A stretch of DNA of 48,673 nt from Planctomycetaceae bacterium (GCA_021372005.1 JAJFVC010000083.1:1-48673), one strand, 5' to 3'. Positions 9,244 to 19,666 are shown, numbered from the stretch's first letter. A program made the numbers and translations. Notes: generated from the sequence alone by a model not told the origin.

Positions 9244-9969
9244 TTATTTTTGTTTTTTATTCTCCACCTGCGGCTTCTCGCCACCCATCCCTTGTCCCTC
9301 AGCTCGCTTTTTCGAGGTGGTGGTTCCGGCGACGAACAGTTCGCCTTGGCCAAGCCGGATGTTTTCGATGCGTGGGACGCGGCGACCGTGTTCGGGCAAT
9401 GACACCAGCGCGACCGGATCGGCGCCGTCGCGACGCCACTGCAGGTCGAAATGAAGCTGTTCGGCCGCGTCGGACAGGCGGTCGATCACGGGGCCCAGCG
9501 GCGCGGGCAGCAGACCGGCGCGGGCCTTGACGATCCGCAACGCGACAACGTTCGGCTCGTGCAAATATGGCTCGACCGTCACGCTGAGCACCGAGTCGAT
9601 CGCGCCCTGGCGATAGCGACATGCGATCGTAACGCCGTGGGCGTCGATGGTCACGCGGGGATCGTGCATCGTCGACGGGAGCGAGTTTGGATGGTTGCGG
9701 ACGCGATCGACCGCCAACCAGCCGTTGATCTGTTCGGCGGTGAACCGCGATTGCCAATGGCCTTGGCGCTGAACGGCGCTGACCAGCGACGTGGTTTTTT
9801 GGAGCATCCGATCGCTGGCCTGCTCCTGCGCGGCCGGATCGCCGATCAAGGCGTCGCGATAGTAGGCCGGTTCGTAGCCGACGGCCCAGTAGAGCCCCAA
9901 CGCGACCAGGACGACCGCGGTCGCCGCGGCGGCGAGGATCAACAGGCCCCATCGCATTTTGCGGGACAT
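9244..9969 (-). CDS. Membrane-anchored protein of unknown function
   Basis: 241 aa from the ATG at 9969 (an upstream start at 9978 is possible). Residues about 6-30 form one N-terminal transmembrane helix after a basic start (MSRKMRWG), followed by YWAVGYEPAYYRDAL. The remaining ~200 residues should be outside the cytoplasm. They contain FTAEQINGWLAVD and mixed alpha/beta sequence, ending in a lysine-rich hydrophilic tail. I recognise no enzyme motif. It is the last gene of the minus-strand run ispD - tyrS - this gene, 133 bases after tyrS, with a dispersed palindromic element between them. Confidence 0.7.
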   Translation of the reverse strand: MSRKMRWGLLILAAAATAVVLVALGLYWAVGYEPAYYRDALIGDPAAQEQASDRMLQKTTSLVSAVQRQGHWQSRFTAEQINGWLAVDRVRNHPNSLPSTMHDPRVTIDAHGVTIACRYRQGAIDSVLSVTVEPYLHEPNVVALRIVKARAGLLPAPLGPVIDRLSDAAEQLHFDLQWRRDGADPVALVSLPEHGRRVPRIENIRLGQGELFVAGTTTSKKRAEGQGMGGEKPQVENKKQK

Positions 9970-10002
9970 GGCGAACAAAGCAGAGTCCTTTCCGCTCCAA
10001 CG

Positions 10003-10037
10003 GCCCTCACCCTAACCTTCTTCCAAAGGGCGAGGGG
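10003..10037. repeat. Dispersed palindromic element, copy B
   Basis: GGCCCTCACCCTAACCTTCTTCC then AAAGGGCGAGGGG. It has the same layout as the copies at 4469, 25104 and 25998, with a degenerate stem, and is intergenic between tyrS and the membrane-anchored protein. Confidence 0.65.
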
Positions 10038-10102
10038 ATTTTGAACGACTTGTACAACTCTTCCCCAAAGGGTGATGAGGACGGATTGTAGGACCGCACT
10101 CC

Positions 10103-11416
<1,314 letters not shown>

Positions 11417-11582
11417 TGGGCGATCTTTCTGTTGAGCGACGCAGTCAGTCCGCTGAGGAGTCGGGCTGGCTTCCTGCAATGATTTTCGAGATATTCGGGA
11501 TTTTCCGCAAGAGCGTTAGGCGGAAGGTGAATCATGCGAAATCGCCAGCGGTGGGCAGGTGGTTCCCCGCTCCCTCGGCAGT

Positions 11583-12320
11583 TCACCGCCAGCGGTCGTC
11601 GGCGAAGGGGTTCATGGCGCCGGGCAGCTTGGGCTTGGGCATGGCTTTTAGGGCTTGCTCGGCCAGTCGCTGGTCCTCTTTCGTGGTGATTTTCAGGTTG
11701 ATTGGCGAGCCGGGCACCACCGTGACCGGATGGCCGAAGCGTTCGACCAGTTGAGCCTCGTCGGTCGCTTGGAAACCGGCCCGGGCGGCGTAGGCGTCCA
11801 GCAGCAATTGGCGGCGGAAGACCTGTGGCGTCTGCGCTTCCCAGAGGTTGTCGCGGGGGACGGTTTCGATGATTTTTCGGTCGGGGCCGACTCGTTTGAG
11901 CGTGGCGGCCACGGGCGTGGCGAAGATGGCGGCGCCAGTTTTTTCGGCCGCGGCAAAAATCTCGTCGATCCAGGCGTCGGCCAAGCACGGCCGGGCGGCG
12001 TCGTGCACGCAGACGAAATTGGCCGACGGTTGGACGCGGGCCAGGGCCGCTTCGACCGAGTCGGCTCGCTCGGCGCCGCCATCGATCACTTCGATACCCA
12101 AGATGGCCACGTTGGCCGAAAACTTCATGTGGAACGATTCGCGGTCCTCGGGGGCGATCACCAGAATCGTCTGCGAGACGTCGCCGCGGTTCAAAAACCG
12201 TTCGGCCGAATGCAGCCAGACGGGCTTGTTGGCCAGCGGCGCGAAGGGTTTTTTGTAGCTTTCATCGCGGAACCGGCTGCTTCGGCCCGCGGCGGGCAAG
12301 ATCACGGCAAACTTCGACAC
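11583..12320 (-). CDS. ispD: 2-C-methyl-D-erythritol 4-phosphate cytidylyltransferase
   Basis: 245 aa; GTG start at 12320 with AAAGGAA six bases upstream. IspD joins CTP and MEP in the third step of the MEP isoprenoid pathway. Visible family motifs are the nucleotide-binding LPAAGRSSRF, KKPFAPLANKPVWLHS, VCVHDAARPCL, the ATPVAATLKRV strand, and VPRDNLWEAQTPQVFRRQLL near the end. The C-terminal ~20 residues (KAMPKPKLPGAMNPF...) extend beyond the core. It sits between a HEAT-like secreted protein and tyrS on the minus strand; no ispF fusion is present. ispE, the next step but one-enzyme pathway partner, is encoded at 30243. Confidence 0.93.
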   Translation of the reverse strand: MSKFAVILPAAGRSSRFRDESYKKPFAPLANKPVWLHSAERFLNRGDVSQTILVIAPEDRESFHMKFSANVAILGIEVIDGGAERADSVEAALARVQPSANFVCVHDAARPCLADAWIDEIFAAAEKTGAAIFATPVAATLKRVGPDRKIIETVPRDNLWEAQTPQVFRRQLLLDAYAARAGFQATDEAQLVERFGHPVTVVPGSPINLKITTKEDQRLAEQALKAMPKPKLPGAMNPFADDRWR

Positions 12321-12438
12321 GACGATTCCTTTCGAGCCGCTTGGGGGCGAGACGTTTCAATTCCTGTCGGCGAATGATCGGACGTCGCCGACGGTCACCG
12401 ACCGTGAAAACCTTCGCCCTGGGTGCGACGGATTTCGT

Positions 12439-13596
12439 TCATTTTTGCTTCAGCCAGCCATCGACCGCACCGCGCAGCGTTTCGAGCGTCGGGTCGAGCG
12501 GTTCTTGTTCGTGTTCTTTGGCGTCGAGGAACGCGATGGCCGGGGCGATGCATTTTTGCAGTTGGTCGAGGCGGCTGCGCTGGGCCGACGATTTGGCCAG
12601 CGACGAGAGGCCCTTGTGCGCGTCGTCCGCGCCGCCCAAGGCGATCGTCGCGGCTTCGAGGCAGGGTCGCAGCCAGCGATGCGATTCGGCGGGGCTGTAG
12701 TTGGACTGTTTCGCCAGCCGGGCGACCTCGCTGCAAGCGTCGACGACAAATTGCGCCACCGCCGCGGCGGGTTCGTTGACATCGATGTTCTGAGCGCCGG
12801 CCAGGTCGAGATGCCCGAGCGCCTCGATCGCGCTGGTGCGGGTGACGATCGGCAGCTTGACGTTGGCGGCCGTCTTCAAAATGGTTTGATACACGGCGTT
12901 GTCGTCGCCGGGCGAGCCGAGCTGGCCGAGGATTTCGACCACTTGGGCGAGGATCCAGTGGCGGCCCGCCTGATCGGCCGAAGCAAGCTGGTCGGCTTGT
13001 TTCAGCAACGATGCGGTGACCTGTTTGCGCAGATCGTCGTTGGGCAGTTTGGCGGCGACGTGTCGTTGCAGCCCGATCAGCGCGGCGACGCGAAGACCGT
13101 CGGATTTTTGAGAATCGTTGACGGTGGCCAGCAGCGGCTCGAGCGCCTCGGGCAGCGGCGTGGGCGGATTTTCGACGCTGTTGAGCTCGCCGATCGCCAA
13201 CATCGCGTTCAACTGCACGGCGGGATGATAGTTGTCGTTGAGCAGCCCGGTCATGAACTCGAGAACCAGCTTGGTCAGCGCGTCATGCGCTTGGCCGGTC
13301 GCCTGTTTGAGCTTGTTGTTCAAGTCCTGGCGGTTTTTGGGCAACTTGCCGAGGTCTTTGGCGAGGGTCCATTGAGGGAGATAAAAGTCGAGGAAGAATT
13401 TTCGGAAGTCGGCCTCGGAGGTCGTTTCGGAGAACCGGCCCGCCCGAAGCACTTGGTTGACCGCAAACACGTTGCGTTTTAGGCTTTCGTCGCACTTCAA
13501 TTCCTTGTAGTCGGCCGCCCGCACGGCCTGGCACGAAAGGAGGGTCGCCGCAAACAAAACACACACGGATTTCGACTGCCACATCTTGGTAAGCAT
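12439..13596 (-). CDS. Secreted HEAT-like helical repeat protein
   Basis: 385 aa from the ATG at 13596 (MLTKMWQSK); an upstream in-frame start would only lengthen the leader. Residues 1-28 form a signal peptide (hydrophobic VCVLFAATLLSCQAVRA, cleavage likely after A-A). The mature part is almost all alpha-helical. Repeated Ala/Leu-rich helices (VQLNAMLAIGEL, LRVAALIGLQRHV, IVTRTSAIEALGHLDL) suggest HEAT-like repeats, which usually form protein-binding scaffolds. No catalytic motif is seen. The product is probably periplasmic. It is the first gene of the minus-strand run leading into ispD, 118 bases away. The function is unknown. Confidence 0.72.
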   Translation of the reverse strand: MLTKMWQSKSVCVLFAATLLSCQAVRAADYKELKCDESLKRNVFAVNQVLRAGRFSETTSEADFRKFFLDFYLPQWTLAKDLGKLPKNRQDLNNKLKQATGQAHDALTKLVLEFMTGLLNDNYHPAVQLNAMLAIGELNSVENPPTPLPEALEPLLATVNDSQKSDGLRVAALIGLQRHVAAKLPNDDLRKQVTASLLKQADQLASADQAGRHWILAQVVEILGQLGSPGDDNAVYQTILKTAANVKLPIVTRTSAIEALGHLDLAGAQNIDVNEPAAAVAQFVVDACSEVARLAKQSNYSPAESHRWLRPCLEAATIALGGADDAHKGLSSLAKSSAQRSRLDQLQKCIAPAIAFLDAKEHEQEPLDPTLETLRGAVDGWLKQK

Positions 13597-13792
13597 TGGA
13601 GACGTCAACCGTTTGGGTTGGTGAATTGCACGCTTTGGCAAGTTTACCACATGGATAGGCTACCAGCGATGAGGGAGGGGTGTCAAGCTGAGTAGAACAG
13701 AGGGGCAGGAGAAACCTCACCGGGGGAGTTATGGGTTGCTGCGGCATAGTCTGGCCGGTGGTTGCCGGATGCGCATACGTGGATCGGGGACA

Positions 13793-13821
13793 TTGACCAC
13801 GGACACGTCATTTTATAGGCT
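13793..13821 (+). promoter_or_regulatory. Candidate sigma70 promoter for purQ
   Basis: TTGACC (13793-13798) is followed after 17 bases by TAGGCT (13816-13821); an alternative -10, TATAGG at 13814, leaves only 15 bases. It lies about 70 bases before purQ. Confidence 0.4.
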
Positions 13822-13855
13822 ATCCGAGATGGTTTTCGAGTCTTGGGCCCCATTC

Positions 13856-13886
13856 TGGCCCCTGGTTCCTGATCCCTAGCCCCTAA
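13856..13886. repeat. Intergenic CCCCT-type repeat upstream of purQ
   Basis: CTGGCCCCTGGTTCCTGATCCCTAGCCCCT reads as four imperfect 7-base steps. The reverse complement of a very similar run lies after the DUF1015 gene at 19622-19658. It occupies the space where a ribosome site for purQ would be expected. Confidence 0.5.
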
Positions 13887-13891
13887 ATTTC

Positions 13892-14641
13892 ATGTCTACG
13901 CCCCATGTTTTGATCCTTCGTGCGCCGGGCACCAACTGCGACGTGGAAACCGCGTTTGCATTTCAACAGGCCGGCGCCGCCACGGAGACTTTGCACATCA
14001 ACCGGCTGTTGGAGCAGCCCGAGCGGTTTCGGAAGTTTCAAATTCTGTGCATTCCAGGCGGATTCAGCTACGGCGACGATTTGGGGTCCGGGCGGATTTT
14101 GGGCAACCAGATGGTCCACCATTTGGTCGACGAGATGTTGCGGTTCAAGGCGGACGGCAAGCTGATTTTGGGCATCTGCAACGGGTTTCAGGTGCTGATG
14201 AAATCGCCGGTGCTGTTGGACCACGATCCGGAAAAAGGGCCGGAGGCCACGTTGACCACCAATGATTGCGGCCGGTATCAGGACCGCTGGGTGCGGTTGG
14301 AGACGCGGGGCTCGAAGTGCGTGTTTTTCAACGGCATCGAGCGGATGTATCTGCCGGTGGCCCACGCCGAGGGCAAGTTCGTGCCGCGCGACGACGCGAC
14401 GTTGCAGCGGTTGGACGCGGCCGGGCAACTTGTGTTGCGTTACGTGCCAGCCGATAACCCAAATGGCGCGGTGGCCGACGTGGCCGGCGTGTGCGACGCG
14501 ACCGGTCGGGTGTTGGGCCTGATGCCGCATCCGGAGCGGCACATCGATCCGACGCAACATCCGCGTTGGACCCGCGGTGAGGCCGGCGCGACGGGCGACG
14601 GGTTGAAGATGTTTCAGAACGCCGTGGCGTATTTTTCGTAA
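13892..14641 (+). CDS. purQ: Phosphoribosylformylglycinamidine synthase, glutaminase subunit
   Basis: 249 aa. PurQ supplies ammonia from glutamine to PurL in the fourth step of purine synthesis. The class I glutamine amidotransferase triad is visible: the nucleophile C96 in ILGICNGFQ, and His/Glu near 212/214 in MPHPERH. The start is typical (HVLILRAPGTNCDVETAFAF), as is PGGFSYGDDLGSGRI. At 249 residues it is close to the small, PurS-dependent form; no purL or purS lies nearby. The gene has no good ribosome site (AAATTTC before ATG). A short strong-SD gene follows 80 bases later. Confidence 0.94.
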   Translation: MSTPHVLILRAPGTNCDVETAFAFQQAGAATETLHINRLLEQPERFRKFQILCIPGGFSYGDDLGSGRILGNQMVHHLVDEMLRFKADGKLILGICNGFQVLMKSPVLLDHDPEKGPEATLTTNDCGRYQDRWVRLETRGSKCVFFNGIERMYLPVAHAEGKFVPRDDATLQRLDAAGQLVLRYVPADNPNGAVADVAGVCDATGRVLGLMPHPERHIDPTQHPRWTRGEAGATGDGLKMFQNAVAYFS

Positions 14642-14721
14642 GTGACGGCGGCGCCCCCACTTTCGGTCGATTCTCCTTCGGTCGCCGATCTCCTAGACTG
14701 GTAGTAGAAGGAGGTGGCATC

Positions 14722-14910
14722 ATGTACGAGGAACCGAAGCTGTCCGAAGCGGAGTGGGAGCTGGTCACCGAGCTGCTCGAATGCGAACGGAGCGAGCTGC
14801 CTGTGGAAATCCACCACACGCACAACTCGAGCGTGCGCGTGGAATTGCAGCAGCGGATGGAGATGGTGCGGCAGTTGCTCGATCGGCTTCAGATGCCGAC
14901 GGCGGTCTGA
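14722..14910 (+). CDS. Small acidic protein of unknown function
   Basis: 62 aa with a very strong ribosome site (AAGGAGG, about 8 bases before the ATG), so translation is likely although the frame is short. The sequence is acidic and predicted to be two helices: LSEAEWELVTELLECERSEL, then VEIHHTHNSSVRVELQQRMEMVRQLLDRL. There is no signal peptide and no cysteine pair. This helical, Glu-rich pattern is common in small uncharacterised planctomycete proteins that may bind partners. It is convergent with the Wzz-like gene at 14930. The function is unknown. Confidence 0.68.
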   Translation: MYEEPKLSEAEWELVTELLECERSELPVEIHHTHNSSVRVELQQRMEMVRQLLDRLQMPTAV

Positions 14911-14929
14911 CGCATTCGACCTGGTGTCC

Positions 14930-16039
14930 TTACAGCAGGACGACGGCCAGCGGCGCAAGGACCATCAAAAGCAGTCCGAGCGCTAGGCTTGCGCGACGGG
15001 CGCGCGCTTGGCGGCGACTCTGTTTGAGCGGGTTGGCGATGGATTGCTCGGCCTTCAGAACGCCGACCACGGGGACGCCGGACGTTTGGGCCACTTGCTC
15101 GGCGGATCCCAACGGCGGATCAATGCCCGCGCCGCGCCACAAGAATAGAAGCCCCAAGAGCGTCATCAAGCTCGGCAACGCCACGGTTTTTGTCAGCCGA
15201 TGGGCGTCGAGGGCGGACGGCTCGGCGGGCGTGGATAGCGTCGTTTCGGCCGGCAAAATCGTAAATTGCGGGCAGGCGTCGTTTTGACGCTCGATGGACG
15301 CCTGACGCTCCGTTTGTTCGGCGAGTTCAAGGGCTTTTTGGGCGTTTTCCAAGGCGTAGGACAAGCTGGCCAATTGTTCGGACGGTTCGGCTTGCGGCGG
15401 GACGGCGGGCTTTTTGCCGGGGATTTGACGTGGCACGTCATTCATTTGGCGGCGGATCGCGTCGATCTGCACGTCGACGTCCAGCACGAGCGGGTGCAGC
15501 GGCGTGCGGGTTTTCAGCAGGTGCTCTCGCTGCTGTTGACGCTCGTCCAGTTGGCGATCCAACTCGACCCAGCGCGGGTTGGCGACCATCGGCGTTGCGG
15601 GACTTGGCAATACGGGTTTTTCGGCTTGTTGGCGGCGAAAGGCGTCGAGCCGTTTTTGGGCGCGTTGTGCGGCGGTTTGGGCCCGATCGACCGCGGCGAG
15701 GGCCGCACGATAGGGCGCGTCGACGGATTGTTGCCATTGTTGTTGACGGTCGGCGGCGTAGCAGTTGGCCAACGTGTTGGCCATCCGCTCGGCGCGGCGG
15801 CGATCGGCGTTTTCGCAGCTCAGCGGGATGGCCAGTTTTTCGGCCGCGGGGAACTGTTCGATCACGTAGGCCGTGGCGACGCAGGCGGGCGGGGTCGGGA
15901 CAACGCTGGGCCGTCGGACGATGGGCAGATAGGACGCTCCGAGGCCGGCCGTGAGCACGAAAAGCCCTAAAAACAGCCACGTGATGCGGCGCGGTCGCAT
16001 GGGAACCGGGCGCAGCGCGCATTGCGGGTGGGTCGTCAT
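14930..16039 (-). CDS. Wzz/GumC-like polysaccharide chain-length protein without kinase domain
   Basis: 369 aa from the ATG at 16039. A transmembrane helix lies at about 20-38 (WLFLGLFVLTAGLGASYLP). A periplasmic region follows, with a long Gln/Arg/Ala-rich coiled coil at about 90-270 (repeated RQQQ-like heptads, DRQLDERQQQREHLL). A second membrane helix comes near 300 (TVALPSLMTLLGLLFLW). Next is the segment LGSAEQVAQTSGVPVVGVL, which resembles the linker just before the kinase in Wzc-type co-polymerases. A last hydrophobic segment ends the protein. The layout is that of a polysaccharide co-polymerase whose cytoplasmic kinase is missing. A CpsD-like ATPase encoded far away (33541) could be the partner, but this is inference. 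Confidence 0.68.
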   Translation of the reverse strand: MTTHPQCALRPVPMRPRRITWLFLGLFVLTAGLGASYLPIVRRPSVVPTPPACVATAYVIEQFPAAEKLAIPLSCENADRRRAERMANTLANCYAADRQQQWQQSVDAPYRAALAAVDRAQTAAQRAQKRLDAFRRQQAEKPVLPSPATPMVANPRWVELDRQLDERQQQREHLLKTRTPLHPLVLDVDVQIDAIRRQMNDVPRQIPGKKPAVPPQAEPSEQLASLSYALENAQKALELAEQTERQASIERQNDACPQFTILPAETTLSTPAEPSALDAHRLTKTVALPSLMTLLGLLFLWRGAGIDPPLGSAEQVAQTSGVPVVGVLKAEQSIANPLKQSRRQARARRASLALGLLLMVLAPLAVVLL

Positions 16040-16159
16040 CGTGTGCGGTCTCTCGCCGTGGGGCAGGCGCAGAGTCCTCCTTATTTTCGTCATCGACCGG
16101 GGCGATGGTCCAACTTTAACGATTTTAACGACTTGTCAGACGGACCGTTTTGGCTCAAG

Positions 16160-16831
16160 ATGGACGTTGTGTTTCACATCAAAATCTGCGGCATGACCAA
16201 CGTGGCGGATGCAATCGCGGCGGCGCGCGCCGGCGCGGACGCCGTCGGACTGAATTTTTACAAAAAAAGCCCACGGCGCATCAACGAAGCAACGGCCAAA
16301 AACATCGCGGCGTCCCTGCCTCAAGGGGTTGTCCGCGTCGGGTTGTTCGTCAACACGCCGGCGCGGGAAATCTGCCGCTTATATGACGAACTGCCGCTGG
16401 ATCTGATCCAATTGCACGGCGATCAACCGCCCGAGTTTTTGGGTCAGTTGGGCGGCCGGCCGGTGATGCGCGCCTTTCGCTTGGGCGCCGGGGGAATTGG
16501 ACTTATCCGCGAGTATTTTGACCGTTGCCGAGAGCTGCGCGCGATGCCCCAAATGATTTTGTTGGATGCCCTGGTGGCTGGACAATTCGGAGGCACCGGG
16601 CAGACGGCCGACTGGGAGCAAGCCCGAGCGTGCACGGCCGAGCCGGATCGGCCGCCGATGGTTTTGGCAGGTGGTTTGACTCCCATGAATGTGACGGACG
16701 CAATTCGGCTGGTGCATCCAGACGCTGTTGATGTAGCAAGTGGGGTTGAGGACGATTGCGGTCATAAGGATTGTAATTCGATTGGTGCATTTGTGGCCGC
16801 TGCAAGGAGGGGGTTTGGGTTTCTCGGATGA
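16160..16831 (+). CDS. trpF: Phosphoribosylanthranilate isomerase
   Basis: 223 aa from the ATG at 16160 (MDVVFHIKICGM). TrpF performs the Amadori rearrangement of PRA to CdRP in tryptophan synthesis. Family motifs of the (beta/alpha)8 barrel are present: KICGMTN with catalytic C10, GADAVGLNFYKKSPR, VGLFVN, DLIQLHGDQPPEF, ILLDALVAGQFGGTG (catalytic Asp near 135), VLAGGLTPMNV and VDVASGVE. No good ribosome site precedes the start, and the frame stays open upstream, so the true start may differ slightly. Other trp genes are not in the window; trpF is often isolated in such genomes. It is divergent from the Wzz-like gene. Confidence 0.93.
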   Translation: MDVVFHIKICGMTNVADAIAAARAGADAVGLNFYKKSPRRINEATAKNIAASLPQGVVRVGLFVNTPAREICRLYDELPLDLIQLHGDQPPEFLGQLGGRPVMRAFRLGAGGIGLIREYFDRCRELRAMPQMILLDALVAGQFGGTGQTADWEQARACTAEPDRPPMVLAGGLTPMNVTDAIRLVHPDAVDVASGVEDDCGHKDCNSIGAFVAAARRGFGFLG

Positions 16832-16921
16832 TGTCGAGCCGAGTCGGGGCTTCCCATCCGACGCGCTTGTTTTTATGATGTCGATTTACGCCAGTTTATT
16901 GATTCGAGGGAAGGAGCCGCC

Positions 16922-18238
16922 GTGTCGCAGGTGAAAACGAAATTGCCGTACAAGGTTGCCGATCTGTCGTTGGCCGATTGGGGTCGCAAGGAGATCCAAC
17001 TGGCCGAGCAAGAGATGCCGGGCTTGATGGCTCTGAGACGCAAGTACGGCCAATCAAAACCGTTGTCCGGGGCTCGCGTGGCTGGCTGCCTGCATATGAC
17101 CATTCAGACGGCCGTGCTGATCGAGACGCTCCAGGCCGTTGGGGCTGAGGTGACGTGGAGCAGTTGCAATAAGTTCTCAACGCAGGATCACGCCGCCGCC
17201 GCGATCGCCGCCGCCGGGGGGCCTGTCTACGCTTGGAAGGGCGAGACCGACGCCGACTACGATTGGTGCATCGAGCAGACGCTCCACTTCCACGATGGAC
17301 AGCCGTTGAACATGATCGTCGACGACGGCGGTGACCTGACCGCGATGGTTCACGGTTCGAAATACCGGCACCTGATCTCCGGCATTCGAGGGCTTTCGGA
17401 AGAGACGACCACGGGCGTCCATCGGCTCTATCAGATGCACGAGCGCGGCGAGCTGGCCGTGCCGGCGATGAATGTGAACGACTCGGTCACTAAGAGCAAG
17501 TTTGACAACTTGTACGGGTGTCGTGAGTCGCTGGCCGACGGAATCAAGCGGGCGACCGACATCATGGTGGCCGGCAAGGTGGTGGTGATCTGCGGCTACG
17601 GCGACGTAGGCAAGGGCTGCGCTCAGTCGATGCGGTCCTACGGCGCTCGGGTGCTCATCACCGAGATCGATCCGATCTGCGCGTTGCAGGCGGCGATGGA
17701 AGGGTTTGAAGTCACGACGATGGACGACGCCGCGTCGCGCGGGAACATTTTTGTGACCTGCACCGGGTGCCGTGACATCATCCTGCTGGAGCACATGCAG
17801 CGGATGCCGCAAGACGCGATCGTCTGCAACATCGGACACTTCGACCTCGAGATCGACGTGGCCGCGCTCGAGGGCGCGCCGGGCGTCAAGAAGGTCAATA
17901 TCAAACAGCTTGTGGATCGGTACACGTTCCCCAACGGTCGTTCGATCTTGCTGCTGGCCGAGGGGCGGCTGGTCAACCTGGGCTGTGCGACCGGGCATCC
18001 GTCGTTCGTCATGTCGAACTCGTTCACCAACCAGGTGCTCGCGCAGATCGCCTTGTGGACCGAGCCGGACAAGTATCCGATCGGCGTCTACACGCTACCC
18101 AAGCATTTGGACGAGGAGGTGGCCCGACTGCATCTCGAGCCGCTCGGCGTGAAGCTGACCAAGTTGACCTCGAAGCAGGCCGAGTATCTCGGCATCTCCG
18201 CGGCCGGCCCGTTCAAACCGGATTATTATCGTTATTAA
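16922..18238 (+). CDS. ahcY: Adenosylhomocysteinase
   Basis: 438 aa; GTG start with GGAAGGAG about 7 bases upstream. The enzyme reversibly hydrolyses S-adenosylhomocysteine to adenosine and homocysteine, clearing the product of methyltransferases. Conserved stretches are all present: [61 protein letters not shown] (substrate and NAD site), the NAD-binding glycine motif [11 protein letters not shown] near 222-232, and FKPDYYRY at the C-terminus. The short upstream region has no recognisable SAH riboswitch. It is followed by a long hairpin made of repeats, then a DUF1015 gene. Confidence 0.97.
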   Translation: MSQVKTKLPYKVADLSLADWGRKEIQLAEQEMPGLMALRRKYGQSKPLSGARVAGCLHMTIQTAVLIETLQAVGAEVTWSSCNKFSTQDHAAAAIAAAGGPVYAWKGETDADYDWCIEQTLHFHDGQPLNMIVDDGGDLTAMVHGSKYRHLISGIRGLSEETTTGVHRLYQMHERGELAVPAMNVNDSVTKSKFDNLYGCRESLADGIKRATDIMVAGKVVVICGYGDVGKGCAQSMRSYGARVLITEIDPICALQAAMEGFEVTTMDDAASRGNIFVTCTGCRDIILLEHMQRMPQDAIVCNIGHFDLEIDVAALEGAPGVKKVNIKQLVDRYTFPNGRSILLLAEGRLVNLGCATGHPSFVMSNSFTNQVLAQIALWTEPDKYPIGVYTLPKHLDEEVARLHLEPLGVKLTKLTSKQAEYLGISAAGPFKPDYYRY

Positions 18239-18240
18239 AA

Positions 18241-18306
18241 GGGATTGGGGATTAGGGATTAGTGTCCCGGTTCCCATCCGCCTGCTAATCCCTAATCTCT
18301 AATCCC
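18241..18306. repeat. 22-bp inverted repeat made of GGGATTA steps
   Basis: The left arm at 18241-18262 (GGGATTGGGGATTAGGGATTAG) pairs with the right arm at 18285-18306 over all 22 positions, two of them G-U wobbles, around a 22-base loop. Each arm is three 7-base steps. It fills the gap between ahcY and the DUF1015 gene. It could act as a terminator-like or mRNA-stabilising hairpin, but no T-run follows. Confidence 0.7.
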
Positions 18307-18316
18307 TCTCGTTCCT

Positions 18317-19621
18317 ATGCCCGAAATCCAAGCCTTTCGTGGGATCCGTTACAATCTGGGCCGCGTCGGGTCGCTCAGCGACGTGGTGACTCCGCCGTAC
18401 GATGTGATCGGGCCGGAGCTTCAGGAACAGTTTTATCAAGGACATCCAAACAGCTTCATTCGGATCGATCTGAATCGGATCGAACCGGCCGACGACGACG
18501 AGGCAAATAACCGTTACACGCGGGCCGCGCGCTTCCTGAAGCAGTGGCGCGAGGAAGGCGTGCTGACGCCCGAGGCCGATCCGGCCGTGTACGTCTACCA
18601 CCAGGAGTTCCACTACGCCGGCAAGACGTATGTCCGCCGCGGATTCATGGCCCGGCAGCGGTTGTCGCGGTTTGGCGAGGGCCAGGTGTTTCCGCACGAA
18701 GAGACGTTGCCGGCCGCGAAGGCCGACCGGTTGATGCTCACCGTGGTGACGAAGATGAACCTGAGCCCGATTTTCGGATTGTATCCCGATCCGGATTGCG
18801 AGGCTCAAAACCTGCTGGATACTGCCGTGGCCAACCAAACGCCGCTGGTAGCCACCGATCATCTGGGCGTCGTGCATCGGCTGTGGCCGCTGACCGACCT
18901 GACGCAAATCGCCAGACTGTCGGCGATCATGGGCCCGAAACCGTTGTTCATCGCCGACGGGCATCACCGCTATGAAACCGCCTGCAACTATCGGGATCAG
19001 ATTTACGATAGCGGATTCCTGTCGCCCGAGCATCCGGCCAACTACACGCTGATGATGTGCGTGGCGATGGACGATCCGGGCCTGATCGTGATGCCCACGC
19101 ACCGGTTGTTCCGTGGCGTGCCGTCACTGACCAGCGAAGAACTGTCGGCGAAACTGGCTCCATGTTTCACGACCCGGGCGGCCGGCGAAGGGCCCGACGC
19201 AGCCATGACGGTTTGGGAAGACATCGAAACCGTTGGCGGTCAGGATTCGATCGGGTTGTATACGCAGAAAGACCAACGTTGGGTGATCGCCAAGCTGACC
19301 GACGCGGGCCGGGCTCGGATGGCCGAAGTGGCCAAGGATCACAGCGAGGCGTGGCAATCGTTGGGCGTCAGCCTGTTGCACCGGCTGATCGTCGAAGACC
19401 TTTTGAAGTGCAAAGAGCTGCCGAAACCCGGCTACGTCCATTTGATCGAAGAAGTGGCCGAAGGGCTCAAGACGGGCGAGTATCCGCTGGCGGCGGTCGT
19501 CATGCCGGCCACGGTGGAAGACGTTCGCACGATCAGCATGGGCGGCGAGCGAATGCCGGCCAAGAGCACGTATTTCTATCCGAAACTGCTTAGCGGCCTG
19601 GTTCTGAATCCGGTGGAGTGA
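18317..19621 (+). CDS. DUF1015 family protein
   Basis: 434 aa. It belongs to the widespread DUF1015 family (SerB-cluster-type uncharacterised protein), recognised from IQAFRGIRYN at the start, VVTPPYDVIGPELQEQF, NSFIRIDLNRIEP, VYVYHQEF, GFMARQRLSRF, FPHEETLPAAKADRL, FIADGHHRYETACNYRD (the most conserved block, near 215) and NYTLMMCVAMDDPGL. The protein is cytoplasmic and of family-typical length. Its biochemical role is not established. It lies directly upstream of the parS/parAB locus on the same strand. No convincing ribosome site is seen because repeat sequence abuts the start. Confidence 0.9.
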   Translation: MPEIQAFRGIRYNLGRVGSLSDVVTPPYDVIGPELQEQFYQGHPNSFIRIDLNRIEPADDDEANNRYTRAARFLKQWREEGVLTPEADPAVYVYHQEFHYAGKTYVRRGFMARQRLSRFGEGQVFPHEETLPAAKADRLMLTVVTKMNLSPIFGLYPDPDCEAQNLLDTAVANQTPLVATDHLGVVHRLWPLTDLTQIARLSAIMGPKPLFIADGHHRYETACNYRDQIYDSGFLSPEHPANYTLMMCVAMDDPGLIVMPTHRLFRGVPSLTSEELSAKLAPCFTTRAAGEGPDAAMTVWEDIETVGGQDSIGLYTQKDQRWVIAKLTDAGRARMAEVAKDHSEAWQSLGVSLLHRLIVEDLLKCKELPKPGYVHLIEEVAEGLKTGEYPLAAVVMPATVEDVRTISMGGERMPAKSTYFYPKLLSGLVLNPVE

Positions 19622-19658
19622 AGAACCAGGGGCTTAGGGATCAGGGGCTGGGGCTAGA
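19622..19658. repeat. Intergenic AGGGG-type repeat after the DUF1015 gene
   Basis: AACCAGGGGCTTAGGGATCAGGGGCTGGGGCTAG is a run of imperfect 7-base steps. It is close to the reverse complement of the run upstream of purQ at 13856-13886. Confidence 0.5.
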
Positions 19659-19666
19659 TTTTTAGC

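Noticed and set aside
16832-16921. SAH riboswitch upstream of ahcY
   Set aside because: The 90-base leader shows no SAH-aptamer core; only a ribosome site is clear.
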